Source: Pinisolibacter aquiterrae
GTDB lineage: Bacteria > Pseudomonadota > Alphaproteobacteria > Rhizobiales > Ancalomicrobiaceae
Assembly (NCBI RefSeq): GCF_019160155.1
Contig: NZ_JAFNIH010000044.1
Span: 62,001 to 126,000 of the forward strand
DNA: 64,000 nt
Direction: 5' to 3'
Shown: positions 1 through 9,881 of the stretch, piece after piece
Layout of the letters: each line of letters starts with the position of its first letter
Numbering within the stretch: the first letter of the stretch is position 1
Translations under genes and position numbers: made by a program
Notes under the pieces: model-generated
The model's database searches: none
The model's input: the letters and a program-made list of their open reading frames with translations, nothing else
What the model was told of the DNA's origin: nothing

Positions 1-842
1 CGATGATCGAGGCGGATCTCGACTTCGCCGACGAGGAGGACATTCCAGGTTCGGTGATCGACCAGGCGATGGCGACGGTCGCGGGGCTGCGGCGTGCGAT
101 CGCCCTTCATCTCGCCGACGATCATCGCGGCGAGCGCCTGCGTTCCGGCCTGATGGTGGTGATCCTCGGGCCGCCGAACGCCGGCAAGTCGAGCCTCCTC
201 AATGCGCTCGCCCGGCGCGACGTGGCGATCGTCACCGACGAGGCCGGGACGACGCGCGATCCGATCGAGGTGCATCTCGACCTTCGGGGCTATCCGATTA
301 CTCTGGTCGATACGGCGGGCCTGCGCGAGGCGGAGGGCAAGGTGGAGCGGGAGGGCATCCGCCGGGCGCTCGACCTTGGGCACTCGGCCGATCTGATCCT
401 GTGGGCCCAGGCGGCGGATCTCGCCGACGGCGGTCCGGTTCCGGTGATGGATTGCCCGATCTGGCGGGTCGATGGTAAGGGAGATCTCGCGACGGGAGCG
501 GCCGCGACGGTGGTCGTGGATCCCGGCGACGATCGGGTGGTTCGACGGTTCGCCCTCTCGACGGTCACCGGCGAGGGACTCGATGCGCTGATCGAGGCGC
601 TCGGGGGTTTCGCCGCCGACCGGATGGCGATCGAGACCGTGGTTCCGACGCGGGAGCGGCATCGCTCGGCCTTGGTCGCAGGGGTCGAGGATCTCGAACA
701 AGCGATTCGATTCCGGAACGATCCCGAGATCGCGGCGGATTTCCTGCGTCGCGCCGGGGATCACCTGGGCCGGATCACCGGCCGGATCGACGTCGAGGAT
801 CTGCTCGACACGATCTTCGGGTCGTTCTGCATCGGCAAATGA
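1..842 (+). CDS. mnmE: tRNA modification GTPase MnmE, C-terminal part (5' end outside window)
   Basis: MnmE works with MnmG to put the carboxymethylaminomethyl group on wobble U34 of certain tRNAs. Only the last 279 or so residues are here; the family is about 440 long, so the N-terminal folate-binding part lies outside the window. Visible are the P-loop GPPNAGKS (visible residues 56-63), a TTRD switch region, DTAG (103-106) and the C-terminal CIGK, whose Cys is the family's catalytic residue. The usual G4 NKxD appears as GKGD. mnmG follows 93 bases later with a parS-like site between. The identification is secure; the frame is open at base 1, so the first ATG seen is not the start. Confidence 0.95.
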   Translation, partial: MIEADLDFADEEDIPGSVIDQAMATVAGLRRAIALHLADDHRGERLRSGLMVVILGPPNAGKSSLLNALARRDVAIVTDEAGTTRDPIEVHLDLRGYPITLVDTAGLREAEGKVEREGIRRALDLGHSADLILWAQAADLADGGPVPVMDCPIWRVDGKGDLATGAAATVVVDPGDDRVVRRFALSTVTGEGLDALIEALGGFAADRMAIETVVPTRERHRSALVAGVEDLEQAIRFRNDPEIAADFLRRAGDHLGRITGRIDVEDLLDTIFGSFCIGK

Positions 843-862
843 GGCTCGCGTCGCGCCTCCGA

Positions 863-878
863 TGTTTCACGTGAATCA
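863..878. promoter_or_regulatory. parS-like centromere site 1
   Basis: The 16-mer TGTTTCACGTGAATCA differs at one position from the bacterial parS consensus TGTTTCACGTGAAACA, which ParB binds and loads onto as a clamp. It lies between mnmE and mnmG, about 2.7 kb before parA. A second near-perfect copy lies at 2902-2917. Function is inferred from sequence and from the parAB genes downstream. Confidence 0.8.
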
Positions 879-935
879 CTCGATTCGAAAGCGATACGAT
901 CGGCCGCGCGGACCGATGCGGACAGGGACGAAGGC

Positions 936-2819
936 ATGAAGTCGGATTGGGACGTCATCGTCATCGGCGGCGGGCATGCCGGCACCGAGGCCGCCGCCGC
1001 CGCGGCACGCGTCGGCGCGTCGACGCTGTTGTTGACGCAGAAGCGGGCGACCATCGGTGCGATGTCCTGCAACCCGGCGATCGGCGGGCTCGGCAAGGGT
1101 CATCTCGTCCGCGAGATCGACGCGCTCGGCGGGGTGATGGGGCGTGCGGCCGATCTCGGTGGCATCCAGTTCCGTCTTCTCAACCGGCGCAAGGGGCCGG
1201 CGGTGCGGGGACCGCGGGCGCAGATGGATCGTCGTCTCTATGCGAGTGCGGTGCAGGAGATCCTGAGCGGGACCGACGGCCTTTCCATCGCCGAGGGCGA
1301 GGCGGGGCGGTTGATCGTCGAAGCCGGCGCGGTCGTCGGTGTCGAGACGCGCGACGGCGCGCGCCTCACCTGCCGGGCGGTGGTGGTGGCGACCGGGACC
1401 TTCCTCAACGGGGTCATGCACGTCGGCCATCGGCGCTCGCCGGGCGGCCGGGTCGGGGATGCGGCGGTCACCGGGTTCTCGGACGGTCTCGCGGGCGCCG
1501 GGCTTCGCTTGGGACGGCTCAAGACGGGAACGCCGGCGCGGCTCGATGGGCGGACGATCGACTGGGACCGGCTCGAGATGCAGGACGGCGACGCCGATCC
1601 GGTGCCGTTCTCGATGCTGACGGCGGCGATCACGCGACCGCAGATTCGCTGCGGCATCACGCGCACGACCGGGGAGACCCACCGGATCATCCGCGCCAAT
1701 CTCGAGCGCTCGGCGATGTACGGCGGGCAGATCGACAGCCGGGGGCCACGTTATTGCCCGTCGATCGAGGACAAGATCGTCCGCTTCGGCGACCGCGACG
1801 GGCATCAGGTGTTTCTGGAGCCGGAAGGGCTCGACGATCCCACGGTCTATCCCAACGGGCTCTCGACCTCGCTGCCGGCGGATGCGCAGGAGGCGATGTT
1901 GCGGTCGATCCCTGGTCTCGAACGGGTGGAGCTCTTTCGGCCCGGCTATGCGATCGAATACGACCATGTCGATCCGCGTGGGCTGCGGTCGTCGCTCGAG
2001 GTCGATGGTGCGCGGGGGCTTCATCTCGCCGGGCAGATCAACGGCACCACGGGGTATGAGGAAGCGGCGGCGCAGGGGCTCGTCGCCGGGCTCAACGCGG
2101 CGCGTTCGGCGGCCGGGGTGGAGCCGGTCGTGTTCTCGCGAGCGGAGAGTTACATCGGCGTGATGATCGACGATCTCGTGACGCGTGGGATCACCGAGCC
2201 TTATCGGATGTTCACTTCGCGGGCGGAGTTTCGTTTGAGCCTGCGGGCGGACAACGCGGATCGCCGTCTCACGCCTCGAGGGATCGCCTGGGGGTTGGTC
2301 GACGCGGAGCGGCGGTCGGTGTTCACGACGCGGCTGGGCGAGATCGAGGCCTGTGAGGCGCGCCTGCGCGCGATCAGCCTGACGCCGACCGAAGCCGAGC
2401 GCGCGGGAATCAATCTCAATCGCGACGGCCGGCGGCGCAGTCTCTTCGAGATCCTGGCGCATCCGGAAGTGACCTTCGAGACGGTGCGGCGGTTCTGTCC
2501 CGAACTCGAAACGGTTTCCGATTCGGTTGCGGAACAAATCGAAATCGATGCGAAATATGCGGTCTATCTCGATCGCCAACACGACGATCTCGAGCGTCTG
2601 CGGCGGGACGAGCAGGTCGCCCTTCCGGACGATCTCGACTATGCCTCGCTGCCGGGGCTTTCCAACGAGATGCGTCAGAAGCTCGCAGCGACGCGGCCGC
2701 AGACCCTCGGGCAGGCGGGGCGGATCGACGGCATGACGCCGGCGGCGCTGACGCTGGTTCTCGCACATGTGCGCAAATGGGGCCTGCGAGACGTGGCGGC
2801 GACGGCCGCGGGGATCTAA
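936..2819 (+). CDS. mnmG: tRNA uridine-5-carboxymethylaminomethyl modification enzyme MnmG (GidA)
   Basis: This is the FAD-dependent partner of MnmE in cmnm5U34 formation on tRNA. The 627-residue product is the normal family length. The N-terminus carries the Rossmann dinucleotide motif GGGHAG (residues 11-16), then the conserved [16 protein letters not shown] stretch with the conserved Cys. The C-terminus has the helical domain ending in [10 protein letters not shown]. It starts at ATG 936 after GGGACGAAGGC. It sits between mnmE and rsmG in the order usual for alphaproteobacteria. A long open frame on the opposite strand is a by-product of high GC content. Confidence 0.97.
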   Translation: MKSDWDVIVIGGGHAGTEAAAAAARVGASTLLLTQKRATIGAMSCNPAIGGLGKGHLVREIDALGGVMGRAADLGGIQFRLLNRRKGPAVRGPRAQMDRRLYASAVQEILSGTDGLSIAEGEAGRLIVEAGAVVGVETRDGARLTCRAVVVATGTFLNGVMHVGHRRSPGGRVGDAAVTGFSDGLAGAGLRLGRLKTGTPARLDGRTIDWDRLEMQDGDADPVPFSMLTAAITRPQIRCGITRTTGETHRIIRANLERSAMYGGQIDSRGPRYCPSIEDKIVRFGDRDGHQVFLEPEGLDDPTVYPNGLSTSLPADAQEAMLRSIPGLERVELFRPGYAIEYDHVDPRGLRSSLEVDGARGLHLAGQINGTTGYEEAAAQGLVAGLNAARSAAGVEPVVFSRAESYIGVMIDDLVTRGITEPYRMFTSRAEFRLSLRADNADRRLTPRGIAWGLVDAERRSVFTTRLGEIEACEARLRAISLTPTEAERAGINLNRDGRRRSLFEILAHPEVTFETVRRFCPELETVSDSVAEQIEIDAKYAVYLDRQHDDLERLRRDEQVALPDDLDYASLPGLSNEMRQKLAATRPQTLGQAGRIDGMTPAALTLVLAHVRKWGLRDVAATAAGI

Positions 2820-2854
2820 TCTGAGGGACCTCCTCGGATTGATTCGGATCAGAC

Positions 2855-3535
2855 ATGACTTCGATGGTCGACGGGATCGCTGCGGTCGAAGCGATCGCAC
2901 CCGTTTCACGTGAAACAGCCGAACGGCTCGGGATCTATGTCGATCTTCTGCGCAAATGGCAGAAGAGCCAAAATCTCGTCTCGCCGAACACTCTGCCGAT
3001 GGTGTGGGCGCGCCATGTCGCCGATGCCGCCCAGACCCATGCCTTGCTTCCCGAGGCGCGGCGCTGGATCGACTTCGGTTCGGGCGCCGGCTTCCCCGGG
3101 CTGGTGACGGCGATCTTTCTCGCCGACGTGCCGCAGGCGCGGGTTCATCTGGTCGAGAGCAACAAGGGCAAGGTCGCGTTCCTGAGAACCGTCGCGCGGG
3201 AGACCGGGGCGCCGGTCACCGTCCACGCCGAGCGGATCGAGGCCTTCAACGCGCATTTCGACGAGGCGGTCGAGGGCGTGTCGGCGCGCGCGCTGGCGCC
3301 GCTGGTCGATCTGGTCGCGATGGCGGAACAACATGTTGCGCGCGGTGCGGTCGCTGTTTTCCACAAAGGACAAGATTTTGCGTCGGAGGTGCGCGAAGCC
3401 ACTCTATCTTGGGACCTGGATCTGGTAGAACAGATCAGTCGGATCGATCCGGCAGGGCGCATGATCGTCGTTCGCCGGATCGCCGCGAAACCGCGGAATT
3501 CCCGTCAAGAGATTGTCGGACGGAGCACTCCCTGA
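2855..3535 (+). CDS. rsmG: 16S rRNA (guanine-527-N7)-methyltransferase RsmG (GidB)
   Basis: RsmG methylates N7 of G527 in 16S rRNA using S-adenosylmethionine. The 226-residue protein has the SAM-binding motif DFGSGAGFPGL (residues 73-83) of a Rossmann-fold methyltransferase. Its N-terminal PVSRET (residues 16-21) is encoded by a parS-like sequence, so these codons may serve both purposes. The start is ATG 2855; an ATG three codons later is also possible. The stop codon shares one base with the parA start (TGATG at 3533-3537), so the two are probably translationally coupled. Confidence 0.95.
   Translation: MTSMVDGIAAVEAIAPVSRETAERLGIYVDLLRKWQKSQNLVSPNTLPMVWARHVADAAQTHALLPEARRWIDFGSGAGFPGLVTAIFLADVPQARVHLVESNKGKVAFLRTVARETGAPVTVHAERIEAFNAHFDEAVEGVSARALAPLVDLVAMAEQHVARGAVAVFHKGQDFASEVREATLSWDLDLVEQISRIDPAGRMIVVRRIAAKPRNSRQEIVGRSTP
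2902..2917. promoter_or_regulatory. parS-like centromere site 2, inside rsmG
   Basis: CGTTTCACGTGAAACA matches the parS consensus at 15 of 16 positions; only the first base differs. It lies in the coding sequence of rsmG (residues PVSRET), about 620 bases before parA. Both half-sites of the core GTTTCACGTGAAAC are intact, so this is the better of the two sites here. Confidence 0.85.
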
Positions 3536-4362
3536 TGGCCAAGCTCAACAAGTCGCCTCGTGTCCTCGCGCTCGCCAACCAGAAGGGCGGCGTCGGCAAG
3601 ACCACGACCGCGATCAACCTCGGCACCGCTCTTGCGGCGATCGGCGAGGAGGTTCTGATCCTGGATCTCGATCCGCAAGGCAATGCCTCCACCGGCCTCG
3701 GGATCGATCGGCGCTCGCGCAAGCGTTCGACCTACGACGTCCTCGTCGGCGATTCCAGCCTCGACGACGTCCTGATCGAGACGGCGGTGCCGCGCCTCTG
3801 GGTCGCGCCGTCGACGCTCGATCTGCTCGGCGTGGAGCTCGAGATCGCGTCCAGCGCCGATCGCGCGTTCCGGCTGCGCAAGGCGGTGTCGGACTACATC
3901 TCGACGGTGCCGGAGGATCGCCCGCACTTCTCTTATGTGCTGGTCGATTGCCCGCCGTCGCTCAACCTGCTGACGGTCAATGCGATGTGCGCGTCGCATT
4001 CGGTGCTGGTACCGCTCCAGTGCGAGTTCTTCGCGCTCGAGGGCCTGTCGCAGCTCCTGTCGACGGTCGAGCAGGTCAAGACCACGCTCAATCCGGAACT
4101 GTCGATCCACGGCATCGTGCTGACCATGTACGACAGCCGCAACAATCTCTCGGGTCAGGTGGTGGCCGACGTGCGCGAGCACATGGGCGACACGGTCTAC
4201 GAGACCATCATTCCGCGCAACGTGCGCATCTCGGAAGCGCCCTCGCACGGCAAGCCGGCGCTGCTCTACGATCTGAAGTCGGCGGGCAGCCAGGCCTATC
4301 TGCGCCTCGCCTCGGAGATCATCCAGCGCGAGCGCCGCTTCAAGGCCGCGGCGGCGGCCTGA
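3535..4362 (+). CDS. parA: chromosome partitioning ATPase ParA
   Basis: ParA is a Walker-type ATPase that binds DNA nonspecifically and moves the ParB-parS complex during chromosome segregation. The 275-residue product has the deviant Walker A QKGGVGKTT (residues 16-24) with signature Lys17 and Lys22, and the Walker B region VLVDCPPSLNLLT. No extended N-terminal helix-turn-helix is present, so this is the short chromosomal form. The frame is open far upstream, but MAKLNKSPRVLALANQK is the family start. It overlaps rsmG by one base and is followed 42 bases later by parB. Confidence 0.96.
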   Translation: MAKLNKSPRVLALANQKGGVGKTTTAINLGTALAAIGEEVLILDLDPQGNASTGLGIDRRSRKRSTYDVLVGDSSLDDVLIETAVPRLWVAPSTLDLLGVELEIASSADRAFRLRKAVSDYISTVPEDRPHFSYVLVDCPPSLNLLTVNAMCASHSVLVPLQCEFFALEGLSQLLSTVEQVKTTLNPELSIHGIVLTMYDSRNNLSGQVVADVREHMGDTVYETIIPRNVRISEAPSHGKPALLYDLKSAGSQAYLRLASEIIQRERRFKAAAAA

Positions 4363-4404
4363 CGATCGGTCCGGAGCGCAACGACAGTCGAACGGGAGGG
4401 TCCG

Positions 4405-5277
4405 GTGGAAGAACGCAGACGGTTGGGCCGCGGCCTCGCGGCACTGCTCGGGGACATGGCCGAGCCGGAGACGATGAGCGAACAGGCGCGGGTCGGCTCG
4501 AAGCGGGTGCCGATCGATCTGGTCCATCCCAATCCGCGCAATCCGCGCCGTTCCTTCGCGGAGGCCGATCTCGGCGATCTCGCCCAGTCGATCCGCGAGA
4601 AGGGCGTGGTGCAGCCGATCCTGGTGCGCCCGGCTGCCGGTCGCGCCAATCACTTCGAGATCATCGCCGGCGAACGGCGCTGGCGCGCCTCGCAGCGGGC
4701 CGGGCAGCACGAAATTCCGGTCATCGTCCAGGACGTCTCCGACAAGGAGGCGCTCGAACTGGCGATCATCGAGAACGTTCAGCGCGCCGATCTTAACCCG
4801 ATCGAGGAGGCCTTCGGCTACGAACAACTGATCGCCGAATTCGCCTATACGCAGCAGGATCTGGGGCAGGTGATCGGCAAGAGCCGTAGCCATGTCGCCA
4901 ATACGCTGCGGCTTCTGAAGTTGCCGGAGTCGGTCAAGGAACATCTGCGCGAGGGTCGACTCACGGCCGGTCACGCCCGCGCACTGGTGACGGCCACGGA
5001 TCCCGAGGGTCTGGCCGAGCGGATCGTCGCCGACGGGCTGACGGTGCGTGACGCGGAGGCGTTGGCTCAGGCGCCGGCGGCGGGCGAGGCACCGAAGCCG
5101 GCCAAGGCGAAGCGCGCCAAGGATGCCGATACGATCGAGCTCGAGAAGACGCTCTCGGATCTTCTGGGGCTATGGGTTTCGATCGACCACAAGGCCGACG
5201 GGACCGGCAAGCTCGAGGTCAAATATCGGACGCTCGAGCAGCTCGACGATCTGGTCCGACGGCTGAAGAACGGCTGA
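4405..5277 (+). CDS. parB: chromosome partitioning protein ParB
   Basis: ParB is a CTP-dependent clamp that loads at parS and recruits ParA and SMC. The 290-residue product begins with RRRLGRGLAALLGD, a ParA-stimulating N-terminal motif, followed by the ParB/Srx domain with the CTP-binding GERRWRAS (residues 89-96) and ENVQRADLNP (123-132). A helix-turn-helix follows at about 148-174 and a C-terminal dimerisation segment ends the protein. The start is GTG 4405, preceded by GGGAGGG at 4394-4400. A terminator follows the stop codon. Convergent with holA. Confidence 0.96.
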   Translation: MEERRRLGRGLAALLGDMAEPETMSEQARVGSKRVPIDLVHPNPRNPRRSFAEADLGDLAQSIREKGVVQPILVRPAAGRANHFEIIAGERRWRASQRAGQHEIPVIVQDVSDKEALELAIIENVQRADLNPIEEAFGYEQLIAEFAYTQQDLGQVIGKSRSHVANTLRLLKLPESVKEHLREGRLTAGHARALVTATDPEGLAERIVADGLTVRDAEALAQAPAAGEAPKPAKAKRAKDADTIELEKTLSDLLGLWVSIDHKADGTGKLEVKYRTLEQLDDLVRRLKNG

Positions 5278-5305
5278 GCGAAATCGAATCGGAAGCGAGA
5301 CGACG

Positions 5306-5330
5306 GGGTGGCCTTCGGGCCGCCCTTTTT
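5306..5330 (+). terminator. Rho-independent terminator of parAB
   Basis: An 8-bp stem, GGGTGGCC/GGCCGCCC with one G-T pair, closes a TTCG tetraloop and is followed by TTTTTG. Orientation fits the end of parB. On the opposite strand there is no T run, so holA does not use it. Confidence 0.85.
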
Positions 5331-5366
5331 GCGTTCGGAGGCCCGGGGTGGGTGTTCGGGGTCGGT

Positions 5367-6404
5367 TCAGCGGCGGTCGGCGGCGCGCGCGGCGCGGGCG
5401 AGCGTCAGCGCGGCGTCGGAGACCACGGCGGTGGCGAGGGCCTGAGTGCGCCGGCTGCGCCACAGCGCCTCGTCGAGGATGTCGAGGGCGCGACGCAGGC
5501 GTTCGGGCGTCCACAGGGTGACCTGGCGGGCGATGGCGGGGCGGCGGCGGAAGAAGATCGGCGGCTGAACCCCGGCGACGACGTCGGCGGCGTTGCGGCC
5601 GGCGGTGACCTCGGCGCGCAGACGCTCGAGCAGCTGGAAGTGGCGCTGCAGCATGGTGACGGCGACCGAGGCGGGGGTGCCGGAGGCCTCCAGGCGGCCG
5701 AGCAGCCGGTCGGTGGCGGCGGGATCGCCGCCGGCGACGGCGTCGATCAATTCGTCCATGGCGAGCGCGGAGGCGTCGCCGACGATGGCGACGACATCGG
5801 CGAGTTCGATCGTCTTCTTGCCGTAGGCATAGAGGCAGAGCTTGCGCAACTCGCCACGGGAGGCCATGCGATCGCCGCCGAGATGGGCCTCGAGCGCCTG
5901 ACGGGCGTCGCGGTCGATCCCGAGGCCGGCATCGGCCAGTTCCTTGTCGACGAGCCGGGCGATGTCCTGGGCGGTGTCGGCATAGCAGGGAATCACCGCG
6001 GTCGCGGCGTGATCCTCGATCTTCTTGCGGAGCGGTGCGGTCTTCTTGAGGTCGCCGGCCTCGAGCACGACCAGACTGCCGGACGCGGGTTCGTCGAGGA
6101 GGGGCTGCACGGCGGGCAGGAGATTGCGGGCGCCGCAGTCGCGCACCCAGACGACCCGGCGCGAACCGAAGAGCGAGACGGTGCGGGCCTCGTCGACGAG
6201 GCGCGCGGGGTCGGAGACGAGCTCCACGCCCTCGAGACGGACCAGCGAAAAGGGATCGTCGCCACCGCCGCTGGCGGCCTTGACGATGGCGGCTGAGCGC
6301 TCGGTGACGAGGCCGTCGTCGGTGCCGTAGACGAGGACCACCGAGACCCGTTCGCCGGGCTTCTTGAGAAAACCCTCGATCTCGCCGGCCTTGAGGATCG
6401 TCAT
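5367..6404 (-). CDS. holA: DNA polymerase III subunit delta (HolA)
   Basis: HolA is the clamp-loader subunit that opens the sliding beta clamp at replication forks. The 345-residue product matches the family length and starts with the typical MTILKAGEIEGFLKKP, followed by VVLVYGTDDGLVTERS, the degenerate AAA+ N-terminal region that lacks a working P-loop as in other delta subunits. The helical C-terminal collar domain follows. It lies 68 bases after lptE in the leuS-lptE-holA direction, a conserved alphaproteobacterial order, and probably belongs to the same transcript. Confidence 0.93.
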   Translation of the reverse strand: MTILKAGEIEGFLKKPGERVSVVLVYGTDDGLVTERSAAIVKAASGGGDDPFSLVRLEGVELVSDPARLVDEARTVSLFGSRRVVWVRDCGARNLLPAVQPLLDEPASGSLVVLEAGDLKKTAPLRKKIEDHAATAVIPCYADTAQDIARLVDKELADAGLGIDRDARQALEAHLGGDRMASRGELRKLCLYAYGKKTIELADVVAIVGDASALAMDELIDAVAGGDPAATDRLLGRLEASGTPASVAVTMLQRHFQLLERLRAEVTAGRNAADVVAGVQPPIFFRRRPAIARQVTLWTPERLRRALDILDEALWRSRRTQALATAVVSDAALTLARAARAADRR

Positions 6405-6472
6405 CGATTCGCTCCCGCAACGATCATGTCACCCGCGCCCCGCAGCTCGCGGCGCCTGGGCGCCGGACCGGC

Positions 6473-7024
6473 TCAAGGGGTCGGATGCTCGGCGAACCAG
6501 ACGGCGATCTTGGTGCGAATGTCGAGGGCGATGGCGCCCGCGGCGCGGTTTTCGGCATCGCGCTTGGCGCGGAGGTCGGCGAAACGCTGCTGCGAATAAT
6601 CGTAGGCGGCGTTGGCGAAGGAGGTGCCGGTGACCAGCGTCTGGTCGGTGGCGATCTCGGTCAGAACCCAGCCGGCGGAGACCTGATCGAGATGGGCGCT
6701 GGCGAGATTGCTGGAGCGATCGATGCCGACGGCGGTGTCGATCGTCGTGGTGGTGATGTCGAGGCGCCAGCGCGGCCGATCGGGCTCGCCGGCGCCGGAG
6801 CCGAAGCCGAAGACCAGATCGTTGCGGATCTGCTGGCCGATGCGGCCGGGGGCGACCACCTCGATCCGGCTCAGGGCGGCGCGGGTCTCGCCGCCGGCGG
6901 CGGAGCCGTAGAGCGGGCGGATCCCGCCGGCGCCGCACCCTCCGAGACCGAGGAGGGCGACGAGCGCCAGGGCCGGGCCGACGAGCGCGCGCGGGCGACG
7001 GGATCTGATCTCAGGCGACGACAT
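6473..7024 (-). CDS. lptE: LPS assembly lipoprotein LptE
   Basis: LptE plugs the LptD barrel and helps insert lipopolysaccharide in the outer membrane. The 183-residue product has a hydrophobic N-terminal segment ending in the lipobox LGGC with the lipidated Cys at residue 30, followed by the family's GIRPLYG motif. A conserved [21 protein letters not shown]-like strand lies in the middle. Its start overlaps the end of leuS by 14 bases, and holA follows. Family members are poorly conserved, so the call leans on the lipobox, RPLYG and gene order. Confidence 0.9.
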   Translation of the reverse strand: MSSPEIRSRRPRALVGPALALVALLGLGGCGAGGIRPLYGSAAGGETRAALSRIEVVAPGRIGQQIRNDLVFGFGSGAGEPDRPRWRLDITTTTIDTAVGIDRSSNLASAHLDQVSAGWVLTEIATDQTLVTGTSFANAAYDYSQQRFADLRAKRDAENRAAGAIALDIRTKIAVWFAEHPTP

Positions 7025-9632
7025 TGACGATCCTCGCGGGTACGACGATGACCTTCTTCGGCGGCTTGCCGTCGAGGGCGGCCTGAACCGCCTCCAGCGC
7101 CAGCACGGCGGCTCGGACCTCAGCCTCGCCCGCGTCGCGGGGCACCGTCAACTCCGCGCGCTTCTTGCCGTTGATCTGGACCGGCAGCGTGATCGTGTCG
7201 TCGATGACCAGGGCGGCGTCGACCTTCGGCCAGGGCGCATCGGCGACGAGACCGGACCGGCCGAGCTCCGCCCAGCATTCCTCGGCGAGGTGGGGCATCA
7301 TCGGCGCGACCATGCGCACCAGGGCGTCGAGCGCCTCGACCAGCGCCCGCGCGAGGCCGGCGTCGGCCTTGACCGCATCCGGGGTCGCGACGACGCGCCC
7401 GACGGCGTTGGCGAACTCGTAGAGCCGGGCGACGGCACGGTTGAAGCCGAGCTTCTCGATGTCGTCCTCGACGGCGGCGATGGTCTTGTGGGTGGCCTTG
7501 GCGAGGGCCAGGGCGGCGGCCGAACGCTCGCCGGCCTCGCTCGCAGCGGCGGTGAGGGCGGTGCCGTCGCAGACGAGGCGCCAGACGCGCTGGACGAAAC
7601 GGTGAGCGCCCTCGACGCCGGCCTCGGTCCAGATCACGTCGCGATCGGGCGGGCTGTCGGAGAGGACGAACCAGCGGGCGGTGTCGGCGCCCCAGCCGAG
7701 GATGATGTCGGAGGGATCGACGGTGTTCTTCTTCGACTTCGACATCTTCTCGATCGAGCCGATCTCGACCGGGCCGGAGCCGTCCTTCATGCGGGCGGTG
7801 CGGCCGCCTTCGACCTCGTCGACGACGATGTCGGCGGGCGAGACCCAATGGCCGTCCGGACCCTTGTAGGTCTCGTGGACGACCATGCCTTGCGTGAAGA
7901 GGCCGGCGAAGGGCTCGTCGAGGCCGACGTGGCCGGTCGCCTTCATGGCGCGGGTGAAGAAGCGCGAGTAGAGTAGGTGCAGAATCGCGTGCTCGATGCC
8001 GCCGATGTACTGATCGACCGGCAGCCAGCGGTCGGCGACGGCGCGGGTGGTCGGCGCTTGCGCGTTCCACGGGTCGGTGAAGCGCGTGTAGTACCAGGAC
8101 GAATCCACGAAGGTGTCCATGGTGTCGGTCTCGCGCCGGGCCGGCTTGCCGCACTTCGGACAGGCGACGTGCTTCCAGGTCGGGTGATGGTCGAGCGGGT
8201 TGCCCGGCTTGTCGAAGGTGGCGTCGTCGGGCAGCAGAACCGGCAGATCGGCGGTGGGCACGGGCACCGTGCCGCAATCGTCGCAGTGGATCATCGGGAT
8301 GGGGCAACCCCAATAGCGCTGCCGCGAGATCAGCCAGTCGCGCAGGCGGAAGTTCACCTTGCGGGCGCCCATCGGGGCGCCGTCGAGGTCGCGCGCCTCG
8401 AGACGGTCGGCGACCTCGTCGAAGGCGGCGTCGGTGCCGAGCCCGTCGAGGAAATCGGAATTGAAGAGCGTGCCCTCGCCGTCGACGGCGACGTCTCCGA
8501 CCGTGAAGGACGCGGGATCGGCGCCGGCCGGGAGCACGACGGGCGTGACCTCGAGGCCGTATTTGCGGGCGAAGTCGAGGTCGCGCTGGTCATGGGCCGG
8601 GCAGCCGAAGATGGCGCCGGTGCCGTAGTCCATCAGGATGAAGTTGGCGACCCAGAGCGGCAGGGTCTTGCCCTCGATGAAGGGATGCTTCACCCGCAGT
8701 CCGGTGTCGTAACCTTCCTTCTCGGCGGTCTCGAGCACCGCGACGGAAGTGCCCATGCGCCGGCACTTCTCCTGGAAGGCGGCGAGCGCGAGATCCTTCT
8801 CGCCCAGCGCCTTGGCGAGCGGGTGATCCGGCGACATCGCCATGAAGGAGGCGCCGAACAGCGTGTCGGGGCGGGTGGTGAAGATCTTCAGCGTGGTCTC
8901 GCCGGTCGGGCCGGGGGTGGCGAGCTCGAAGCGGACCTCGAGGCCGACCGACTTACCGATCCAATTGCGCTGCATCAGCCGGACCTTGTCGGGCCAGCGA
9001 TCGAGCGTGTCGAGCGAGGCGAGCAGCTCCTCGGAGAAGGCGGTGATGCGGAAGTTCCACTGCACCAGCTCCTTCTGCTCGACGAGCGCGCCGGAGCGCC
9101 AGCCGCGGCCGTCGATGACCTGCTCGTTGGCGAGCACGGTCATGTCGACCGGGTCCCAATTGACCTTGGAGGTGCGGCGATAGGCCAACCCCGCGTTGAA
9201 GAAATCGACGAACATCTTCTGCTGGTGGCGATAATAATCGGGATGGCAGGTCGCCACCTCGCGCTTCCAGTCGAGCGAGAGGCCCATGGCCTTCAGCTGG
9301 CCGCGCATGTAGTCGATGTTCTCGTAGGTCCATTTGGCGGGATGGACCTTCTTCTCGATGGCGGCGTTCTCGGCGGGCAGGCCGAAGGCGTCCCAGCCCA
9401 TCGGGTGGAGCACCGAGAAGCCCTTGGCGCGCTTGTAGCGGGCGACCACGTCACCCATCGTGTAGTTGCGGACGTGACCCATGTGGATGCGCCCCGACGG
9501 GTAGGGGAACATCTCGAGGACGTAGTACTTGGGGCGGCCGTCGTCGTTCGACGTGGCGAAGACCTCGCCGTCGGCCCAGATCTTCTGCCATTTCGGTTCG
9601 GATTCGCGGGGATTGTAGCGTTCGCCGGCCAT
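7011..9632 (-). CDS. leuS: leucine--tRNA ligase
   Basis: Class Ia synthetase that charges tRNA-Leu in the cytoplasm. The 873-residue product has the HIGH-type motif HMGH (residues 50-53), the CP1 editing domain in the middle, and KMSKS at 629-633. The C-terminal anticodon-binding and flexible extension end in [17 protein letters not shown]. It heads a minus-strand unit leuS-lptE-holA. A possible -35, TTGACC, lies on the minus strand at 9745-9750, but the matching -10 is poor. Confidence 0.98.
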   Translation of the reverse strand: MAGERYNPRESEPKWQKIWADGEVFATSNDDGRPKYYVLEMFPYPSGRIHMGHVRNYTMGDVVARYKRAKGFSVLHPMGWDAFGLPAENAAIEKKVHPAKWTYENIDYMRGQLKAMGLSLDWKREVATCHPDYYRHQQKMFVDFFNAGLAYRRTSKVNWDPVDMTVLANEQVIDGRGWRSGALVEQKELVQWNFRITAFSEELLASLDTLDRWPDKVRLMQRNWIGKSVGLEVRFELATPGPTGETTLKIFTTRPDTLFGASFMAMSPDHPLAKALGEKDLALAAFQEKCRRMGTSVAVLETAEKEGYDTGLRVKHPFIEGKTLPLWVANFILMDYGTGAIFGCPAHDQRDLDFARKYGLEVTPVVLPAGADPASFTVGDVAVDGEGTLFNSDFLDGLGTDAAFDEVADRLEARDLDGAPMGARKVNFRLRDWLISRQRYWGCPIPMIHCDDCGTVPVPTADLPVLLPDDATFDKPGNPLDHHPTWKHVACPKCGKPARRETDTMDTFVDSSWYYTRFTDPWNAQAPTTRAVADRWLPVDQYIGGIEHAILHLLYSRFFTRAMKATGHVGLDEPFAGLFTQGMVVHETYKGPDGHWVSPADIVVDEVEGGRTARMKDGSGPVEIGSIEKMSKSKKNTVDPSDIILGWGADTARWFVLSDSPPDRDVIWTEAGVEGAHRFVQRVWRLVCDGTALTAAASEAGERSAAALALAKATHKTIAAVEDDIEKLGFNRAVARLYEFANAVGRVVATPDAVKADAGLARALVEALDALVRMVAPMMPHLAEECWAELGRSGLVADAPWPKVDAALVIDDTITLPVQINGKKRAELTVPRDAGEAEVRAAVLALEAVQAALDGKPPKKVIVVPARIVNVVA

Positions 9633-9881
9633 GGGTTTCGTCGCAGTCCGTCTTCTCGGGAAAATTCACGGCGGCCGTCGTGCTCGCCGAAGCGGGAAAC
9701 GGCGCGGGGTCAGTCGGCCGACCTTCATCAGAAAGCACCGCGACGGTCAATGGTCCCGGCGGATTTCGGCCCGATCGCGGCGGTTTCGTCACGGCCGCCG
9801 GGGCGCCGCACCGCCCCGGGATGACGGGCTCGCGGGCCGCGTGATAGACCGGGGGCCTCATCTTCGATCCGAGGCCAGCCC

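Noticed and set aside
2839-2852. FNR-like box TTGATTCGGATCAG before rsmG
   Set aside because: One mismatch, lies at the ribosome site of rsmG, and no oxygen-related gene follows.
876-2909. Long antisense open frame of about 677 codons opposite mnmG (and similar ones at 13347-15017, 14680-18303, 20399-23062 and 58641-61076)
   Set aside because: In GC-rich DNA the frames opposite real genes stay open by chance; these have Arg/Pro/His-rich compositions, no domain and no ribosome sites.
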